Assembly (NCBI RefSeq): GCF_002979535.1
Contig: NZ_PCPB01000001.1
Location: 434,001-498,000, forward strand
Origin: Brevundimonas sp. MYb52
Lineage (GTDB): Bacteria > Pseudomonadota > Alphaproteobacteria > Caulobacterales > Caulobacteraceae
DNA length: 64,000 bases
Reading direction: 5' to 3'
This document shows positions 37,221 to 47,100 of the stretch, one piece after another (the first letter of the stretch is position 1; the number at the start of each line of letters is the position of its first letter). The notes beneath the pieces are model-generated. The model was not told where the DNA came from. It was given only the letters and a program-made list of their open reading frames with translations, and ran no database searches. Made by a program: the position numbers and the translations under genes.

Positions 37221-37250
37221 TGTATAGCAACGCCTTTTTGATTCATGCAA
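37221..37250 (-). promoter_or_regulatory. Promoter of tRNA-Asn
   Basis: On the minus strand TTGCAT (37250-37245) and TATACA (37226-37221) are spaced by 18 bases. They lie 23 bases before the tRNA 5' end, matching a sigma-70 type promoter. Confidence 0.55.
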
Positions 37251-37308
37251 CGGGCAAATTGCAGAAAACGCCGAAATCTTTTCAGCGGCGTGCGCTAGAA
37301 GGTCGGAC

Positions 37309-38115
37309 ATGAATTTGATCCCCGTTTCCGATGCCGCCGATCTTCGAATTTCCGCCTTTAGAGATGTGAAGGAACGTGACCTGACCGGTCGCCAGGGTCT
37401 GTTCGTGGCGGAAGGGGAGGTGGTGCTGCGCGTGCTGGCTTCAGGAGCGTCGCGTTGCTCGCCGGCAGCGGTCCTGATCGCCGAGAAACGGTTGGAGGCG
37501 CTGCGCGACATGCTGGAACGCCTGCCGGAGGATGTGCCGGTCCATACCGCGCCGCAGGACGTGCTGGACGGGATCGCGGGGTTTCATCTGCACCGAGGCA
37601 TCCTGGCGCTGGGTCGCAAGCCGGAGCCGCTAGGTCTTGCGGCCTTTCTGGACGGGTTGCCGGAACGCGCCGTGGTGGTCGGGGCCTGCGGCATCGGCAA
37701 CCACGACAATATGGGCGGCCTGTTTCGCAATGCGGCGGCGTTCGGGGCGGCTGGGCTGCTGTTGGATGCGACCTGCTGCGATCCCTTCTATCGCAAGGCC
37801 ATCCGGGTGTCGGTCGGGGCGGCGTTGCGGACGCCCTTTGTCGAGGGCGTGACGGCGGACGTCATGGTCGAGGCGCTGGAGGCGCGCGGATTCCAAGTTC
37901 TGGCCCTGACACCGTCGGCGGTCGAGACCCTGTCCGAACTGAACCCCGCGCCGCGCACAGCGATTCTGTTGGGATCGGAGGGGCCGGGCCTGTCGGCTGA
38001 AGTGATCGCGCGCTGCCGACCGCTGGCGATCCGCATGTCGGGGGGCTTTGATTCCCTGAATGTCGCGACGACCAGCGCCGTGGCGCTGCATCACCTGACG
38101 ACTAGGGCGCTTTAG
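37309..38115 (+). CDS. SpoU/TrmH-family RNA 2'-O-methyltransferase
   Basis: The 268-residue protein has the three SPOUT (trefoil-knot) motifs: NHDNMGGLFRNAAAFGA (about residue 130), AILLGSEGPGLS (about 220) and IRMSGGFDSLNVATTSAVALH near the C-terminus. The N-terminal part (GRQGLFVAEGEVVLRVLAS) is the usual substrate-binding extension. It should transfer a methyl group from SAM to a ribose 2'-OH in rRNA or tRNA; the exact target is not predictable. It lies between tRNA-Asn and tRNA-Cys. Confidence 0.93.
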   Translation: MNLIPVSDAADLRISAFRDVKERDLTGRQGLFVAEGEVVLRVLASGASRCSPAAVLIAEKRLEALRDMLERLPEDVPVHTAPQDVLDGIAGFHLHRGILALGRKPEPLGLAAFLDGLPERAVVVGACGIGNHDNMGGLFRNAAAFGAAGLLLDATCCDPFYRKAIRVSVGAALRTPFVEGVTADVMVEALEARGFQVLALTPSAVETLSELNPAPRTAILLGSEGPGLSAEVIARCRPLAIRMSGGFDSLNVATTSAVALHHLTTRAL

Positions 38116-38159
38116 CGCCCCAGGGCGGGGAGGGAGTGGATTGTAAGATTAGCTCGCGA

Positions 38160-38233
38160 TGGAGGCCTGACCGGGAATCGAACCCGGGTGCAAGGATTTG
38201 CAGTCCTCTGCGTCACCACTCCGCCATCAGGCC
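38160..38233 (-). tRNA. tRNA-Cys(GCA)
   Basis: The minus strand folds as a 74-base cloverleaf. The acceptor GGCCTGA pairs with TCAGGCC, the anticodon loop CTGCAAA has GCA, the T-arm contains GGGTTCGATTCCC, the discriminator is T, and the 3' CCA is encoded. Confidence 0.97.
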
Positions 38234-38367
38234 ATCGCGTCACCCAAATGAGTGACCCGAACCATCGCGAGGGGCGTCAGCTATCAGATCGGATTGTCGG
38301 CTGCAACGCACGGACCTATAAGCGCCGCAGATTTTTCGCTTACGCCGACCCTAAGGACCCTGGAACC

Positions 38368-38997
38368 ATGGATTTCGCCGCTGCACGCAAGGTCATGCTG
38401 GACTCGCAAGTCCGGGTGAACGACGTCACGGACCGCGACCTGCAGGCTGCTTTCGGCGCTGTCGAGCGCGAGCGATTCTGCGCCGCCGACCGCGCCTTCT
38501 CGGCCTATGCCGATATTGAGCCTGAAATCGCCGCGGATCGTCGCCTGATGTTGCCGCGCGACCTGGGCAAGCTGATGCAGGCGCTGGACGCCCGTGCGGG
38601 CGAAACGGCCCTGGCCCTGGCCGGCCCCTACGCCGCCGCCGTTCTGGCGCGCATGGGCCTGACGGTCACGGCCCAGGAATCGGACGCCGCCGTGTTCGAG
38701 GTGACGGGCGCCGCCCTGGCCGACGAAGGTGTTTCGACCGTGGTCGCGCCGCTGAACCAGCCGCACGGCGAGGGCTATGACCTGATCGTCAGCGAGGCCG
38801 CTGTGCCGGTGCGTCCCGAATCGTGGATCGCGGCCCTGCGTCCCGGCGGCCGTCTGGCCGTGGTCGAGCGCGCCGGTCCGATCGGCAAGGCCGTCCTCTA
38901 TGTGCGCGGTCGCGAAGGCGTGTCGCGTCGTGAACTGTTCGACTGCGCCCCGCCGGTTCTGACGGAACTGATTCCCGCTCCGGCCTTCGCGCTTTAA
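38368..38997 (+). CDS. PCMT-like protein (degenerate isoaspartyl methyltransferase)
   Basis: The 209-residue protein has the N-terminal signature of protein-L-isoaspartate methyltransferases (ARKVMLDSQVRVNDVTD, then FGAVERERFC) and their C-terminal layout (YDLIVSEAAVPVRPESWIAALRPGGRLAVVE). The SAM-binding motif I, normally GxGxGY, reads ALALAGPYAAAVL, so methyl transfer is doubtful. The start ATG 38368 (MDFAAARK) is chosen by family alignment. It sits directly upstream of tolC, as in Caulobacter, which suggests a conserved but unknown link. Confidence 0.85.
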   Translation: MDFAAARKVMLDSQVRVNDVTDRDLQAAFGAVERERFCAADRAFSAYADIEPEIAADRRLMLPRDLGKLMQALDARAGETALALAGPYAAAVLARMGLTVTAQESDAAVFEVTGAALADEGVSTVVAPLNQPHGEGYDLIVSEAAVPVRPESWIAALRPGGRLAVVERAGPIGKAVLYVRGREGVSRRELFDCAPPVLTELIPAPAFAL

Positions 38998-39134
38998 GCG
39001 TGAGGGCGGCGCGACGGAGACGCGCGCTGGCTGCGTGAAAAAAACTTAACTGGCGCAGGGCGGGCAGAGCCTCCAACTACGCCATTCAGGCATTACGGGG
39101 CGCGCCGTCGGGGGCGTCAGGCAGGAATAGGTTC

Positions 39135-40616
39135 ATGTTGAAACGCTCGCGCGCGCTGGCTTCGGTCGCTTTGATCACCCTCGCCATGGGAGCCGGCGCG
39201 GCTCCGACCGGGGCCGAAACCCTGCAAGAAGCGATCGGCCTGGCCTATCGCACCAATCCCACGCTGCTGGCTCAGCGCGCCAACCAGCGCGCCCTGGATG
39301 AGACCATCGTCCAGGCCCGCTCAGGCCTGCGCCCGACGATCAGCGCTTCGGCTGGCGTTGATTACAGCCGCGTGGACACGGACGCCCTGGGCGTGGTGGA
39401 AAGCGATGGCGCTACCGCTAGCATCAGCCTGTCGCAAAACATCTGGACGGCGGGCCGCACCGCGCGCGGCATCGACGCCGCCGAAGCCAATGTCCGCGCC
39501 GGCCGCGAAAACCTGCGCGAGGTCGAGCAGCAGGTGATGACCTCGGTCATCCAAGCCTATGCCGACGTGGTGCGCGACATGGAAATCCTGCGCATCCGCC
39601 AGGAGAACATCACCGTCCTGCGTCGCCAGTTGGATGAATCCAACGCTCGCTTCGAAGTGGGCGAGATCACTCGCACCGACGTCGCCCAGTCGGAAGCCCG
39701 TCTGGCCCAGTCGGACGCCGATCTGGCCAACGCCCAGGCGCAACTGTCGGTGTCGCGCGCGGCCTACGCCGCCGTGGTCGGCCAGGCGCCCGCCAATATG
39801 GCCGCGCTGCCGGTCCTGCCGGGCCTGCCGAATGATTTCGACGCCGCCCTGGACGTGGCCCTGGTCGAGAATCCGGGCGTGTTGGCAGCGAGCTATGCCC
39901 TGCAAGCCGCCGAGGCCAATGTGGCGGCGGCGCGGTCTGAATATCTGCCGTCGGCGCGCCTGTCGGCCTCTTACGGCGGCACGGCCAACGACCTGTCCGG
40001 CTTTGATCTGACGGATCGCACGGCCTTTACCGCCGGGGCCTCTGTTTCCGTGCCGCTGTTCACTGGCGGTCTGACGCGTTCGCGGGTGGCCCAGGCGCTG
40101 GAGCGCGCCAACGCCGCCCAGATCACCGTCGAGGGCGAGCGTCGCGGCGTGTTGCAGAGCGTCAGCTCGGCCTATGCCCAGACCGTCGCCGCCAAGTCGA
40201 CCCTGTTGGCCGGCGAGCAAGCCGTTCGCGCCGCCTCGGTGGCCGCCGAGGGCGTGCGTCAGGAAGCCCAGGTCGGCCTGCGCACCACGCTCGACGTGCT
40301 GAACCAGGAGCTGGAACTGCGCTCGGCCCAGGTGACCCTGGCCAGCGCCCATCGCAATCAGTACGTGGCCCAGGCCCAACTGCTGGCCGCCATGGGCCGT
40401 CTGGGCGGACCGAATCTGGATGCGTCTATCGACGCCTATGACGCCGAGGACAACTACAACGCGGTGCGCAACCGTGGTGCTCTGCCGTGGGATGGCGTGG
40501 TCGAGACGCTGGATCGCGTCGCTTCGCCGACGATCACGCCGGCCGCCGACGTCGAGGACGCGCCGATCGACACCCAGCTGAAGAGCGAAATCGTCCGCAC
40601 CGCCCCCAGCAATTGA
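39135..40616 (+). CDS. tolC: TolC family outer-membrane channel
   Basis: The 493-residue protein has a signal peptide (to about residue 27, TGAE). The TolC pattern is ETLQEAIGLAYRTNPTLLAQRANQRALDE, FEVGEITRTDVAQSEARLAQSDADLANAQAQL and, in the second half, EGVRQEAQVGLRTTLDVLNQELELRSAQV. TolC forms the outer-membrane tunnel for drug efflux and type I secretion; in Caulobacter such proteins export the S-layer RsaA. It is distinct from the outer-membrane factor at 33024, which belongs to its own exporter operon. Confidence 0.94.
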   Translation: MLKRSRALASVALITLAMGAGAAPTGAETLQEAIGLAYRTNPTLLAQRANQRALDETIVQARSGLRPTISASAGVDYSRVDTDALGVVESDGATASISLSQNIWTAGRTARGIDAAEANVRAGRENLREVEQQVMTSVIQAYADVVRDMEILRIRQENITVLRRQLDESNARFEVGEITRTDVAQSEARLAQSDADLANAQAQLSVSRAAYAAVVGQAPANMAALPVLPGLPNDFDAALDVALVENPGVLAASYALQAAEANVAAARSEYLPSARLSASYGGTANDLSGFDLTDRTAFTAGASVSVPLFTGGLTRSRVAQALERANAAQITVEGERRGVLQSVSSAYAQTVAAKSTLLAGEQAVRAASVAAEGVRQEAQVGLRTTLDVLNQELELRSAQVTLASAHRNQYVAQAQLLAAMGRLGGPNLDASIDAYDAEDNYNAVRNRGALPWDGVVETLDRVASPTITPAADVEDAPIDTQLKSEIVRTAPSN

Positions 40617-40786
40617 GCCGGGGATTAGCCTGACAGGTAAAAACGCTCGTTGATTCCGACGGGCGTTGGTGCGACGACAGAGGTAAGGGGAGGGCGAGTC
40701 TGTTTGTCCGGCCCTGATCGTCGCGCGCCGCCCGGCGCCTGTCGGCGGTCCCACCAGGTTCAGCCCCGCTCGCCCAAGGTTCTGCC

Positions 40787-41359
40787 ATGACCGACCAGAC
40801 CGCCCAAGAACCGACGATGGAAGAGATTCTGGCGTCGATTCGCCGGATCATCTCTGAAGACGACGCCCCGGCTGAAACCGCCGCTGCGCCGGAGCCGGTC
40901 GCCGAGCTGGCGCCGGAGCCCGTGGCCGAGGCTGCGCCTTTGGTTGAAGAACCGGCGCCCGTCGAGGACGAGGTGCTGGAACTGACCGAGCGTTACGAAG
41001 CGCCAGCAACTGAGTCGATCGGTGATCTGGACGTGGCCGACGTGGCGCCGTTCCCCGCTGTCCAGCCTGAGCCGACGCCTGCGCCTGCCGCTGCGCCAGA
41101 CTATGATTCCCTGGTCGGTGAAAGCGCCGCCGCCAGCGCCGCCTCGGCCTTCGCCGGCCTGGCCGCCACCTTCCAGAAGCCGGAAGCGCCCGTCGCCGCA
41201 GCGCAGGACATGCCTTTCGTCAGCGGCAATACGGTCGAGGCCATGGTTCAATCCATGCTGCGTCCGATGCTGAAGGATTGGCTGGACGCCAACCTGCCGG
41301 CTATCGTCGAGACCCAGGTACGCAAGGAAGTAGAACGCATCGCCCGCAACGCCGGCTAG
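40787..41359 (+). CDS. popZ: Polar organizing protein PopZ
   Basis: PopZ assembles into a polar network that anchors the chromosome origin through ParB and recruits cell-cycle kinases. The 190-residue product has the conserved N-terminal helix QEPTMEEILASIRRIISEDDAP, a disordered Pro/Glu/Ala-rich acidic middle (about residues 27-110), and the C-terminal oligomerisation helices VEAMVQSMLRPMLKDWLDANLPAIVE and VRKEVERIARNAG. It lies upstream of valS. A CcrM site (GATTC) at 40652-40656 lies in its leader, which could allow cell-cycle methylation control. A terminator follows at 41391-41416. Confidence 0.95.
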   Translation: MTDQTAQEPTMEEILASIRRIISEDDAPAETAAAPEPVAELAPEPVAEAAPLVEEPAPVEDEVLELTERYEAPATESIGDLDVADVAPFPAVQPEPTPAPAAAPDYDSLVGESAAASAASAFAGLAATFQKPEAPVAAAQDMPFVSGNTVEAMVQSMLRPMLKDWLDANLPAIVETQVRKEVERIARNAG

Positions 41360-41390
41360 CCCTTCGCTTCACCAGACACTAAGTCATTGA

Positions 41391-41416
41391 GGGCGGCTCC
41401 GGCGGGGCCGCCCTTT
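41391..41416 (+). terminator. Terminator between popZ and valS
   Basis: GGGCGGCTCC pairs with GGGGCCGCCC (one G-T pair) around a GGC loop, followed by TTT and a T-rich stretch. It lies 32 bases after the popZ stop. Confidence 0.7.
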
Positions 41417-41489
41417 CGCATTTCAAGAAACCCACCCCTCATGCAGCGACGCACCGCGTGCGGAGCGGTAGGGACCTAAAGAGAAAACA

Positions 41490-44240
41490 ATGCTCGAGAA
41501 GACTTTCGAACCCCAGGCCGCCGAACCGCGCCTCTACGCCCAGTGGGAAGAGAGCGGCCTGTTCGCCCCGCGCGCCGCCAAGGCCACGGACGGCGCCGCA
41601 GACGCCTATTCGATCGTCATTCCCCCGCCGAACGTGACGGGCTCGCTGCACATCGGCCACGCGCTGAACAATACACTTCAGGACATCCTGGCCCGCTATC
41701 ACCGGATGAAGGGCAAGGCCGTGCTGTGGCTGCCAGGCACCGACCACGCGGGCATCGCCACCCAGATGGTGGTTGAGCGCCAACTGGCCGCCGCCGGCAA
41801 TATCGGCCGCCGCGACATGGGCCGCGACGCCTTTGTCGACAAGGTGTGGGAATGGAAGGCGGAGTCGGGCGGCACCATCGTGCGCCAGCTGCGCCGCCTG
41901 GGTTCGTCCTGCGACTGGTCACGCGAACGCTTTACGCTGGACGAAGGGCTGAACGCCGCCGTCCGCAAGGTCTTCGTCAAGCTGCATCAGGACGGCCTGA
42001 TCTATCGCGACAAGCGACTGGTGAACTGGGATCCGCACTTCCAGACCGCAATTTCCGACCTGGAGGTCGAACAGCGCGAGCAGGACGGCCACTACTGGCA
42101 CTTCGCCTATCCGCTGGCCGACGGCTTCACCTATGAGCATCCGGTCGCCTTCGACGAAGACGGCAAGGCGACCGAGTTCGAGACGCGCGATTTTATCGTT
42201 GTCGCCACGACGCGCCCTGAAACCATGCTGGGCGACACCGGGATCGCGGTTCACCCTGAGGATGAGCGCTATAAGGTGCTGGTCGGCAAGGAAGTGATCC
42301 TGCCGATCACGGGCCGTCGTATCCCCATCGTCGCCGACGACTACGCCGATCCGACCAAGGGTTCGGGCGCGGTGAAGATCACCCCGGCGCATGATTTCAA
42401 CGACTTCGGCGTCGGCAAACGCGCCGGTCTGGCCGCGCTGAACGTGATGGACGCCTTTGCGCGCATCACCAACGAGGACGTGCCGGAGATCCCCGCCGAT
42501 CTGGTCGGTCTGGACCGCTTCGCCGCGCGCAAGGCCATCGTCGCTCGCGCCGAGGAAGAGAACTGGCTGCGCGAGATCGAGAAGACCAAGCACGTCGTCC
42601 CGCACGGCGACCGCTCGGGCGTGGTCATCGAGCCGTGGCTGACGGATCAATGGTACGTTGACGCCCACACCCTGGCCCAGCCAGCGCTGAAGGCGGTGGA
42701 GGACGGCGCGACCGTCTTCGAGCCCAAGAGCTATGAGAAAATCTACTTCGAATGGCTGCGCAACATCGAGCCCTGGTGCATCTCGCGTCAGCTGTGGTGG
42801 GGCCACCGCATTCCGGCCTGGTACGGCCCGAATGGCGAGATCTATGTCGCCGAGACGGAAGAGGACGCCCGCGAACAGGCGCTGGCCGACTATGATTCCG
42901 AAGTCGTCCTGACCCAGGACGAGGACGTTCTGGACACCTGGTTCAGCTCGGCCCTGTGGCCCTTCTCGACCATGGGCTGGCCGGAGAAGACCGAGGATCT
43001 GGAACGCTTCTATCCGACCAGCGATCTGGTGACGGCGGCGGACATCATCTTCTTCTGGGTCGCTCGGATGATGATGATGGGCCTGCACTTCATGGACGGC
43101 GAAGTGCCGTTCAAGCGCGTCATCATCAATGGTCTGGTCCGCGACGAGAAGGGCCAGAAGATGTCGAAGTCCAAGGGCAACGTCATCGATCCCTTGGGCA
43201 TCATCGACGAACTGGGCGCCGACCCGCTGCGCTTCACCATGGCCATCCTGTCGGGCACGCGCGACATCAAGCTGTCGAAGCAGCGCATTGAAGGTTATCG
43301 CAATTTTGGCACCAAGCTATGGAACGCCGCGCGCTTCAGCCAGATGAACGAGGCCAAGCGCGTGGAGGGCTTTGATCCCGCCACCGTCGAGCAGACCATC
43401 AACCGCTGGATCCGCGGCGAACTGACCAAGGCCGAGCGCGCCGTGTCGGAAGCCATCGAGGGCGGGCGTTTCGACGACGCCGCCAGTGGTCTGTACCGCT
43501 TCGTCTGGAACGTCTTCTGCGACTGGTATCTGGAGCTGGCCAAGCCGGTGTTCAACGGCGCCGATGAAGCCGCCAAGGCCGAGACGCGGGCCATGACGGC
43601 CTGGACCATCGACCAGACGCTGAAGCTGCTGCATCCGGTCATGCCCTACATCACCGAAGAGCTGTGGGCCGAGCTGGGCAGGGAAGGTCCGGCGCGTGAA
43701 GGCTTGCTGATGGGCGCTGAATGGCCGGTGTTGCCGGACGCCTTCATCGACGCCTCGGCTGAGGCCGAGATCGGTTGGTTGGTCGATTTCGTTGGTGAAA
43801 TCCGCGCCTTGCGGGCCGAGATGAACGTGCCGCCGTCGGCCAAGCCGCCGCTGGCCTTCGTCGCGCCTGACGCCGTGACGGCCGAGCGCATCGCGCGTCA
43901 TCGCGACCTGCTGCTGACCCTGGGCCGCGTGTCGGAGATCAACTCCGTTGAGAGCGCGCCAGCAGGAGCCGTGACCTTCGTCTCGGGCGGCACGACGGCG
44001 GCGCTGTCGCTGGCTGGGATCATCGACCTGACTGCCGAACGCGCGCGTCTGGAGAAGGAGATCGCGGTCTTCGAGAGCGACATCGGCCACGTGAACAAGA
44101 AGCTGGGCAACCCCAACTTCGTGTCGCGCGCTGCGCCGGAAGTCGTGGACGAACAGCGCGCCAAGCTGGCCGAGGCCGAAGAGGGCAAGGTCAAGCTGCA
44201 GGCCGCCCTGGCGCGTCTGGATGCGATGGCCGGAGCGTGA
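41490..44240 (+). CDS. valS: Valine--tRNA ligase
   Basis: The class I synthetase of 916 residues has HIGH ([10 protein letters not shown], about residue 54) and KMSKS ([10 protein letters not shown], about 556). An editing CP1 domain lies between (for example [19 protein letters not shown]), and a C-terminal coiled coil arm ([19 protein letters not shown]) is typical of ValRS. Length is normal. The start at 41490 follows an AGAGAAAAC leader. It is translationally coupled to tlyA (4-base overlap GTGA). Confidence 0.98.
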   Translation: MLEKTFEPQAAEPRLYAQWEESGLFAPRAAKATDGAADAYSIVIPPPNVTGSLHIGHALNNTLQDILARYHRMKGKAVLWLPGTDHAGIATQMVVERQLAAAGNIGRRDMGRDAFVDKVWEWKAESGGTIVRQLRRLGSSCDWSRERFTLDEGLNAAVRKVFVKLHQDGLIYRDKRLVNWDPHFQTAISDLEVEQREQDGHYWHFAYPLADGFTYEHPVAFDEDGKATEFETRDFIVVATTRPETMLGDTGIAVHPEDERYKVLVGKEVILPITGRRIPIVADDYADPTKGSGAVKITPAHDFNDFGVGKRAGLAALNVMDAFARITNEDVPEIPADLVGLDRFAARKAIVARAEEENWLREIEKTKHVVPHGDRSGVVIEPWLTDQWYVDAHTLAQPALKAVEDGATVFEPKSYEKIYFEWLRNIEPWCISRQLWWGHRIPAWYGPNGEIYVAETEEDAREQALADYDSEVVLTQDEDVLDTWFSSALWPFSTMGWPEKTEDLERFYPTSDLVTAADIIFFWVARMMMMGLHFMDGEVPFKRVIINGLVRDEKGQKMSKSKGNVIDPLGIIDELGADPLRFTMAILSGTRDIKLSKQRIEGYRNFGTKLWNAARFSQMNEAKRVEGFDPATVEQTINRWIRGELTKAERAVSEAIEGGRFDDAASGLYRFVWNVFCDWYLELAKPVFNGADEAAKAETRAMTAWTIDQTLKLLHPVMPYITEELWAELGREGPAREGLLMGAEWPVLPDAFIDASAEAEIGWLVDFVGEIRALRAEMNVPPSAKPPLAFVAPDAVTAERIARHRDLLLTLGRVSEINSVESAPAGAVTFVSGGTTAALSLAGIIDLTAERARLEKEIAVFESDIGHVNKKLGNPNFVSRAAPEVVDEQRAKLAEAEEGKVKLQAALARLDAMAGA

Positions 44241-44971
44241 GGACGGTCCGTCTGGATCAGCTTCTGGTCACGCGCGGCCTGGCCGAAAGCCGGGCCAAGG
44301 CCAAGGCCGCCGTCGAGGCGGGCGGCGTCACCGTGAACGGCGCACCCGCCAAGGCGGCCTCACAGGCGGTCAATGAAGACGCCGAGATCGGCTATGCCGC
44401 CGCCCACCGCTGGGTCGGGCGCGGGGCGCTGAAGCTGGAACGAGCGCTGGACCTGTGGCCGGTCGTGGTCGAGGGGCGGACGGTTCTGGACGTCGGCGCC
44501 TCGACCGGCGGCTTTACCGAAGTTTGCCTGGATCGCGGCGCGGCCAAGGTCTTCGCCGTGGACGTCGGCTTCGGTCAGATGCACCCGAAGGTCGCCGCCG
44601 ATCCGCGCGTGGTCAATCTGGAACGGACGGACGCGCGCGAGCTGACGCCGGAGATCATCCCCGAGGCGCCGTCGCTGATCGTCTGCGACGCCAGCTTCAT
44701 CGGCCTGTCGAAGGTGCTGCCCGCCGCCTTGGGTCTGGCCGCGCCGGACGCGGACCTGATCACCCTGGTCAAACCGCAGTTCGAGGGGGCGGGACCCAAG
44801 GATGCCGGCAAGAAGGGCGTGGTCAAGGACCCCGAGGCCCATACAGCGGCGGTCGAGGGCGTGCGGACCTGGCTGGAAAGCGTTGGCTGGTCCGTGCAGG
44901 AAACGGCGGAAAGCCCGATCACGGGCGGCGACGGCAACGTCGAGTTCCTGATGTGGGCCAAACGAACCTGA
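44237..44971 (+). CDS. tlyA: TlyA family rRNA (cytidine-2'-O)-methyltransferase
   Basis: The 244-residue protein has an N-terminal S4 RNA-binding domain ([31 protein letters not shown]) and a C-terminal FtsJ-like methyltransferase with SAM motif [20 protein letters not shown] (about residue 82) and VKPQFEGAG. TlyA modifies 16S and/or 23S rRNA cytidines in mycobacteria and sets capreomycin sensitivity; some members have haemolysin reports. It starts with GTG 44237 overlapping the valS stop and ends before a strong hairpin. Confidence 0.94.
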   Translation: MRTVRLDQLLVTRGLAESRAKAKAAVEAGGVTVNGAPAKAASQAVNEDAEIGYAAAHRWVGRGALKLERALDLWPVVVEGRTVLDVGASTGGFTEVCLDRGAAKVFAVDVGFGQMHPKVAADPRVVNLERTDARELTPEIIPEAPSLIVCDASFIGLSKVLPAALGLAAPDADLITLVKPQFEGAGPKDAGKKGVVKDPEAHTAAVEGVRTWLESVGWSVQETAESPITGGDGNVEFLMWAKRT

Positions 44972-44983
44972 CCCTGAAATTAT

Positions 44984-45013
44984 AGAGGGCCGCCGGATAA
45001 CCGGCGGCCCTCT
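44984..45013. terminator. Hairpin between tlyA and a convergent gene
   Basis: A perfect 13-bp GC-rich stem (AGAGGGCCGCCGG and its complement) with an ATAA loop lies 13 bases after tlyA and 32 before the end of the convergent gene. T-tracts are poor, but the stem is very strong. Confidence 0.75.
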
Positions 45014-45044
45014 TCACGTCGTGGATCGACAGGGGGGCTGAAAC

Positions 45045-45695
45045 TTAATCCACGACGCGATAGCGGCCGTTCTGGTCGGGGCAGGTGCGCACGTAGCGCG
45101 TCTCGCTGCGACCATCGGGAAGACGGATGACGCTCTCGGCGAGGCGGCATTCGTCGTTGTTGTTCTGATAGCGATAGTCCGGCGCAGGCTGGGTGTAGCC
45201 GCGGTCGTAGTCGTCGTTGTACTCGCGGTAATCGCGGCCGTAGCCGTCGTCGTAGCGACGATCATATCCCGAGTTATCGTAGCCGTAGGCCGGCGGGACA
45301 TAGGACCCGCCGTAGGACTGGTTGTAACCGTAGTTGGAGTTCGAGCGATAACGGCTGTCGCAGTTGGCGGAGCTGTTGCCTACGCCGGCGCCGATAGCGG
45401 CGCCGAGCACGCCGCCCAGGACGCTGCCTTCGGTGCGACGGCCGCGCGCCGCCAACTGCGAGCCGGCCACGGCGCCAATGGTGGCGCCGAGCACGCCGCC
45501 GGTCGTCGTGCGGTTCCGCTGGTCGCCGACGCAGGGGTCATTGTAGCGACCCTGCGAACCATAGGTGTTGTAGGCGGGCGGGTAGCCGTAGCCATAGGTC
45601 TGGGCGCTGACGACGCCTGGAACCATGAGCGAACCGGCCACAGCGAGGGCGGCGACAGCGGCGGCGGATGCCTTCTTGGACAGATGAGCGATCAT
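45045..45695 (-). CDS. Secreted glycine-zipper protein, Tyr/Asn-rich
   Basis: The 216-residue protein has a signal peptide (to about residue 31, VVSAQ) and a glycine-zipper 2TM segment (GGVLGATIGAVAGSQLAARG and GSVLGGVLGAAIGAGVG), as in 17-kDa surface antigens. A long low-complexity tract rich in Tyr, Asn, Asp and Gly follows (about 110-180), and the tail has a cysteine pair (ECRLAESVIRLPDGR, RTCPDQ). It is likely an envelope protein. The ATG at 45695 begins the signal peptide; upstream in-frame residues look non-coding. Function is unknown. Confidence 0.82.
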   Translation of the reverse strand: MIAHLSKKASAAAVAALAVAGSLMVPGVVSAQTYGYGYPPAYNTYGSQGRYNDPCVGDQRNRTTTGGVLGATIGAVAGSQLAARGRRTEGSVLGGVLGAAIGAGVGNSSANCDSRYRSNSNYGYNQSYGGSYVPPAYGYDNSGYDRRYDDGYGRDYREYNDDYDRGYTQPAPDYRYQNNNDECRLAESVIRLPDGRSETRYVRTCPDQNGRYRVVD

Positions 45696-45851
45696 CGTTC
45701 GTATTCCTGTGACAGATCCCGAAGCTGAACGGCTTCGCTGCGCTGTCTGTTGCATCCAGAAATAGGGGGGTGAAGCTGAACGGCTTTTGATCGGTCCGTT
45801 CATCTTCGTTCAGGTTTCAGATTCGGCGCGGAACCGGGTAGAAGCCGCGCC

Positions 45852-47096
45852 ATGACGCAAACGCTGACCATCGCCCGCATGGGCCACCAGGGCGATGGGA
45901 TCGCCGAAACGCCCAAGGGCTTCGTCTTCGTGCCGGGCGCCTTGCCGGGCGAAGTGATTTCGGCCGAGGTGAAGGACGGACGGGTCGAGGCGTTCGAGCT
46001 GATCCAAGCCAGCCCTGACCGCCGTCCGATCCATTCTGAGACCTATGCTGAATGCGGCGTCGCCCCCCTGCAGCACTGGGCGGACGAGCCCTATCTGGCG
46101 TGGAAGCGCGAGGTGGTGATCCAGACCCTGGCGCGTGAAGGCATCGCGACCGAGGTCGAGGCGACCGTCGCCGTGCCGCAGGCCAGCCGTCGTCGGCTGG
46201 CGCTGCACGCGCGCAGCGGGCCGGGCGGGCGCGTCCTCCTGGGGTTCAAGGCACGGCGGTCGTGGCGGCTGGTCGAACTAACCGACTGCCCGGTGTCGGA
46301 CCCGGCGCTGACGGCGGCCCTGCCGGCCCTGGCCAAGGTGGCGGCGCCCTTCCTGGGGCATCCGAAGTCGGCCCCGACCCTTCATGTCACCCTGACGGAC
46401 ACCGGCCTGGACGTCGATGTGACGGGCGTGGAGAAGAAGTCGGGCGGGCTGACGGCGGATGTGACCGCGCGGGCCATCGCGGCGGCGGCGGAGGCCGGTC
46501 TGGCGCGGCTCAGCCTGGACGGCGACACCCTGGTGATGGCGCGCCAGCCGCGCATCACATTCGGTCGGGCGACCGTGCCCCTGCCGCCCGCCGCCTTCCT
46601 GCAGGCGGCGCCCGCGGCCGAGGCGGCCATGGTCAGCCGGGCGGTGGAAGCGGTGAGGGGGGCCAAGAAGGTCGCCGACCTGTTCTGCGGCGCCGGCACC
46701 TTCACCTTCCCTCTGGGCGAGGTGGCCAGCGTCATCGCCGCAGATTCATCGGCGGCGTCGATTGCGGCGCTGAAGGCGGGCGTGTCCACAGCCCAGGGCC
46801 TGAAGACCATCGAGGCCCAGGCCCGCGACCTGTTCCGCCGCCCTCTGTCGCCCTATGATCTGAAGGGCTGCGAGGCCATTGTCATTGACCCGCCGCGTGC
46901 GGGGGCGCTGGAACAGACCCAGCAACTGCCGGGGACCAAGGCCAGCCTGGTGGTCGGGGTGTCGTGCAACCCGCAGACCTTTGCTCGCGACGCGCGCATC
47001 CTGATCGACGGCGGCTTCCGGCTGGAGAAGGTCACGCCGATCGACCAGTTCCTGTGGTCGACTCACGTCGAACTGGTGGGCGTCTTCCGCCGCTAG
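45852..47096 (+). CDS. RlmD/TrmA-family RNA m5U methyltransferase
   Basis: The 414-residue protein has a TRAM-like N-terminus (MTQTLTIARMGHQGDGIAE), SAM motif DLFCGAGTFTFPLGE (about residue 277), DPPRAG (about 344), the catalytic cysteine in VSCNPQTFARD (about 371) and the C-terminal glutamate HVELVGVF. It should make 5-methyluridine in rRNA or tRNA. In RlmD four cysteines bind an iron-sulphur cluster; here the segment reads YAECGVAPLQHW, so at least two of them are missing and the cluster is probably absent. Confidence 0.88.
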   Translation: MTQTLTIARMGHQGDGIAETPKGFVFVPGALPGEVISAEVKDGRVEAFELIQASPDRRPIHSETYAECGVAPLQHWADEPYLAWKREVVIQTLAREGIATEVEATVAVPQASRRRLALHARSGPGGRVLLGFKARRSWRLVELTDCPVSDPALTAALPALAKVAAPFLGHPKSAPTLHVTLTDTGLDVDVTGVEKKSGGLTADVTARAIAAAAEAGLARLSLDGDTLVMARQPRITFGRATVPLPPAAFLQAAPAAEAAMVSRAVEAVRGAKKVADLFCGAGTFTFPLGEVASVIAADSSAASIAALKAGVSTAQGLKTIEAQARDLFRRPLSPYDLKGCEAIVIDPPRAGALEQTQQLPGTKASLVVGVSCNPQTFARDARILIDGGFRLEKVTPIDQFLWSTHVELVGVFRR

Positions 47097-47100
47097 GGCT

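Noticed and set aside
38105-38120. GGGCGC-TTTA-GCGCCC hairpin at the end of the SpoU methyltransferase gene
   Set aside because: The stem is only 6 bp, overlaps the stop codon and has no T-run; not reported as a terminator.
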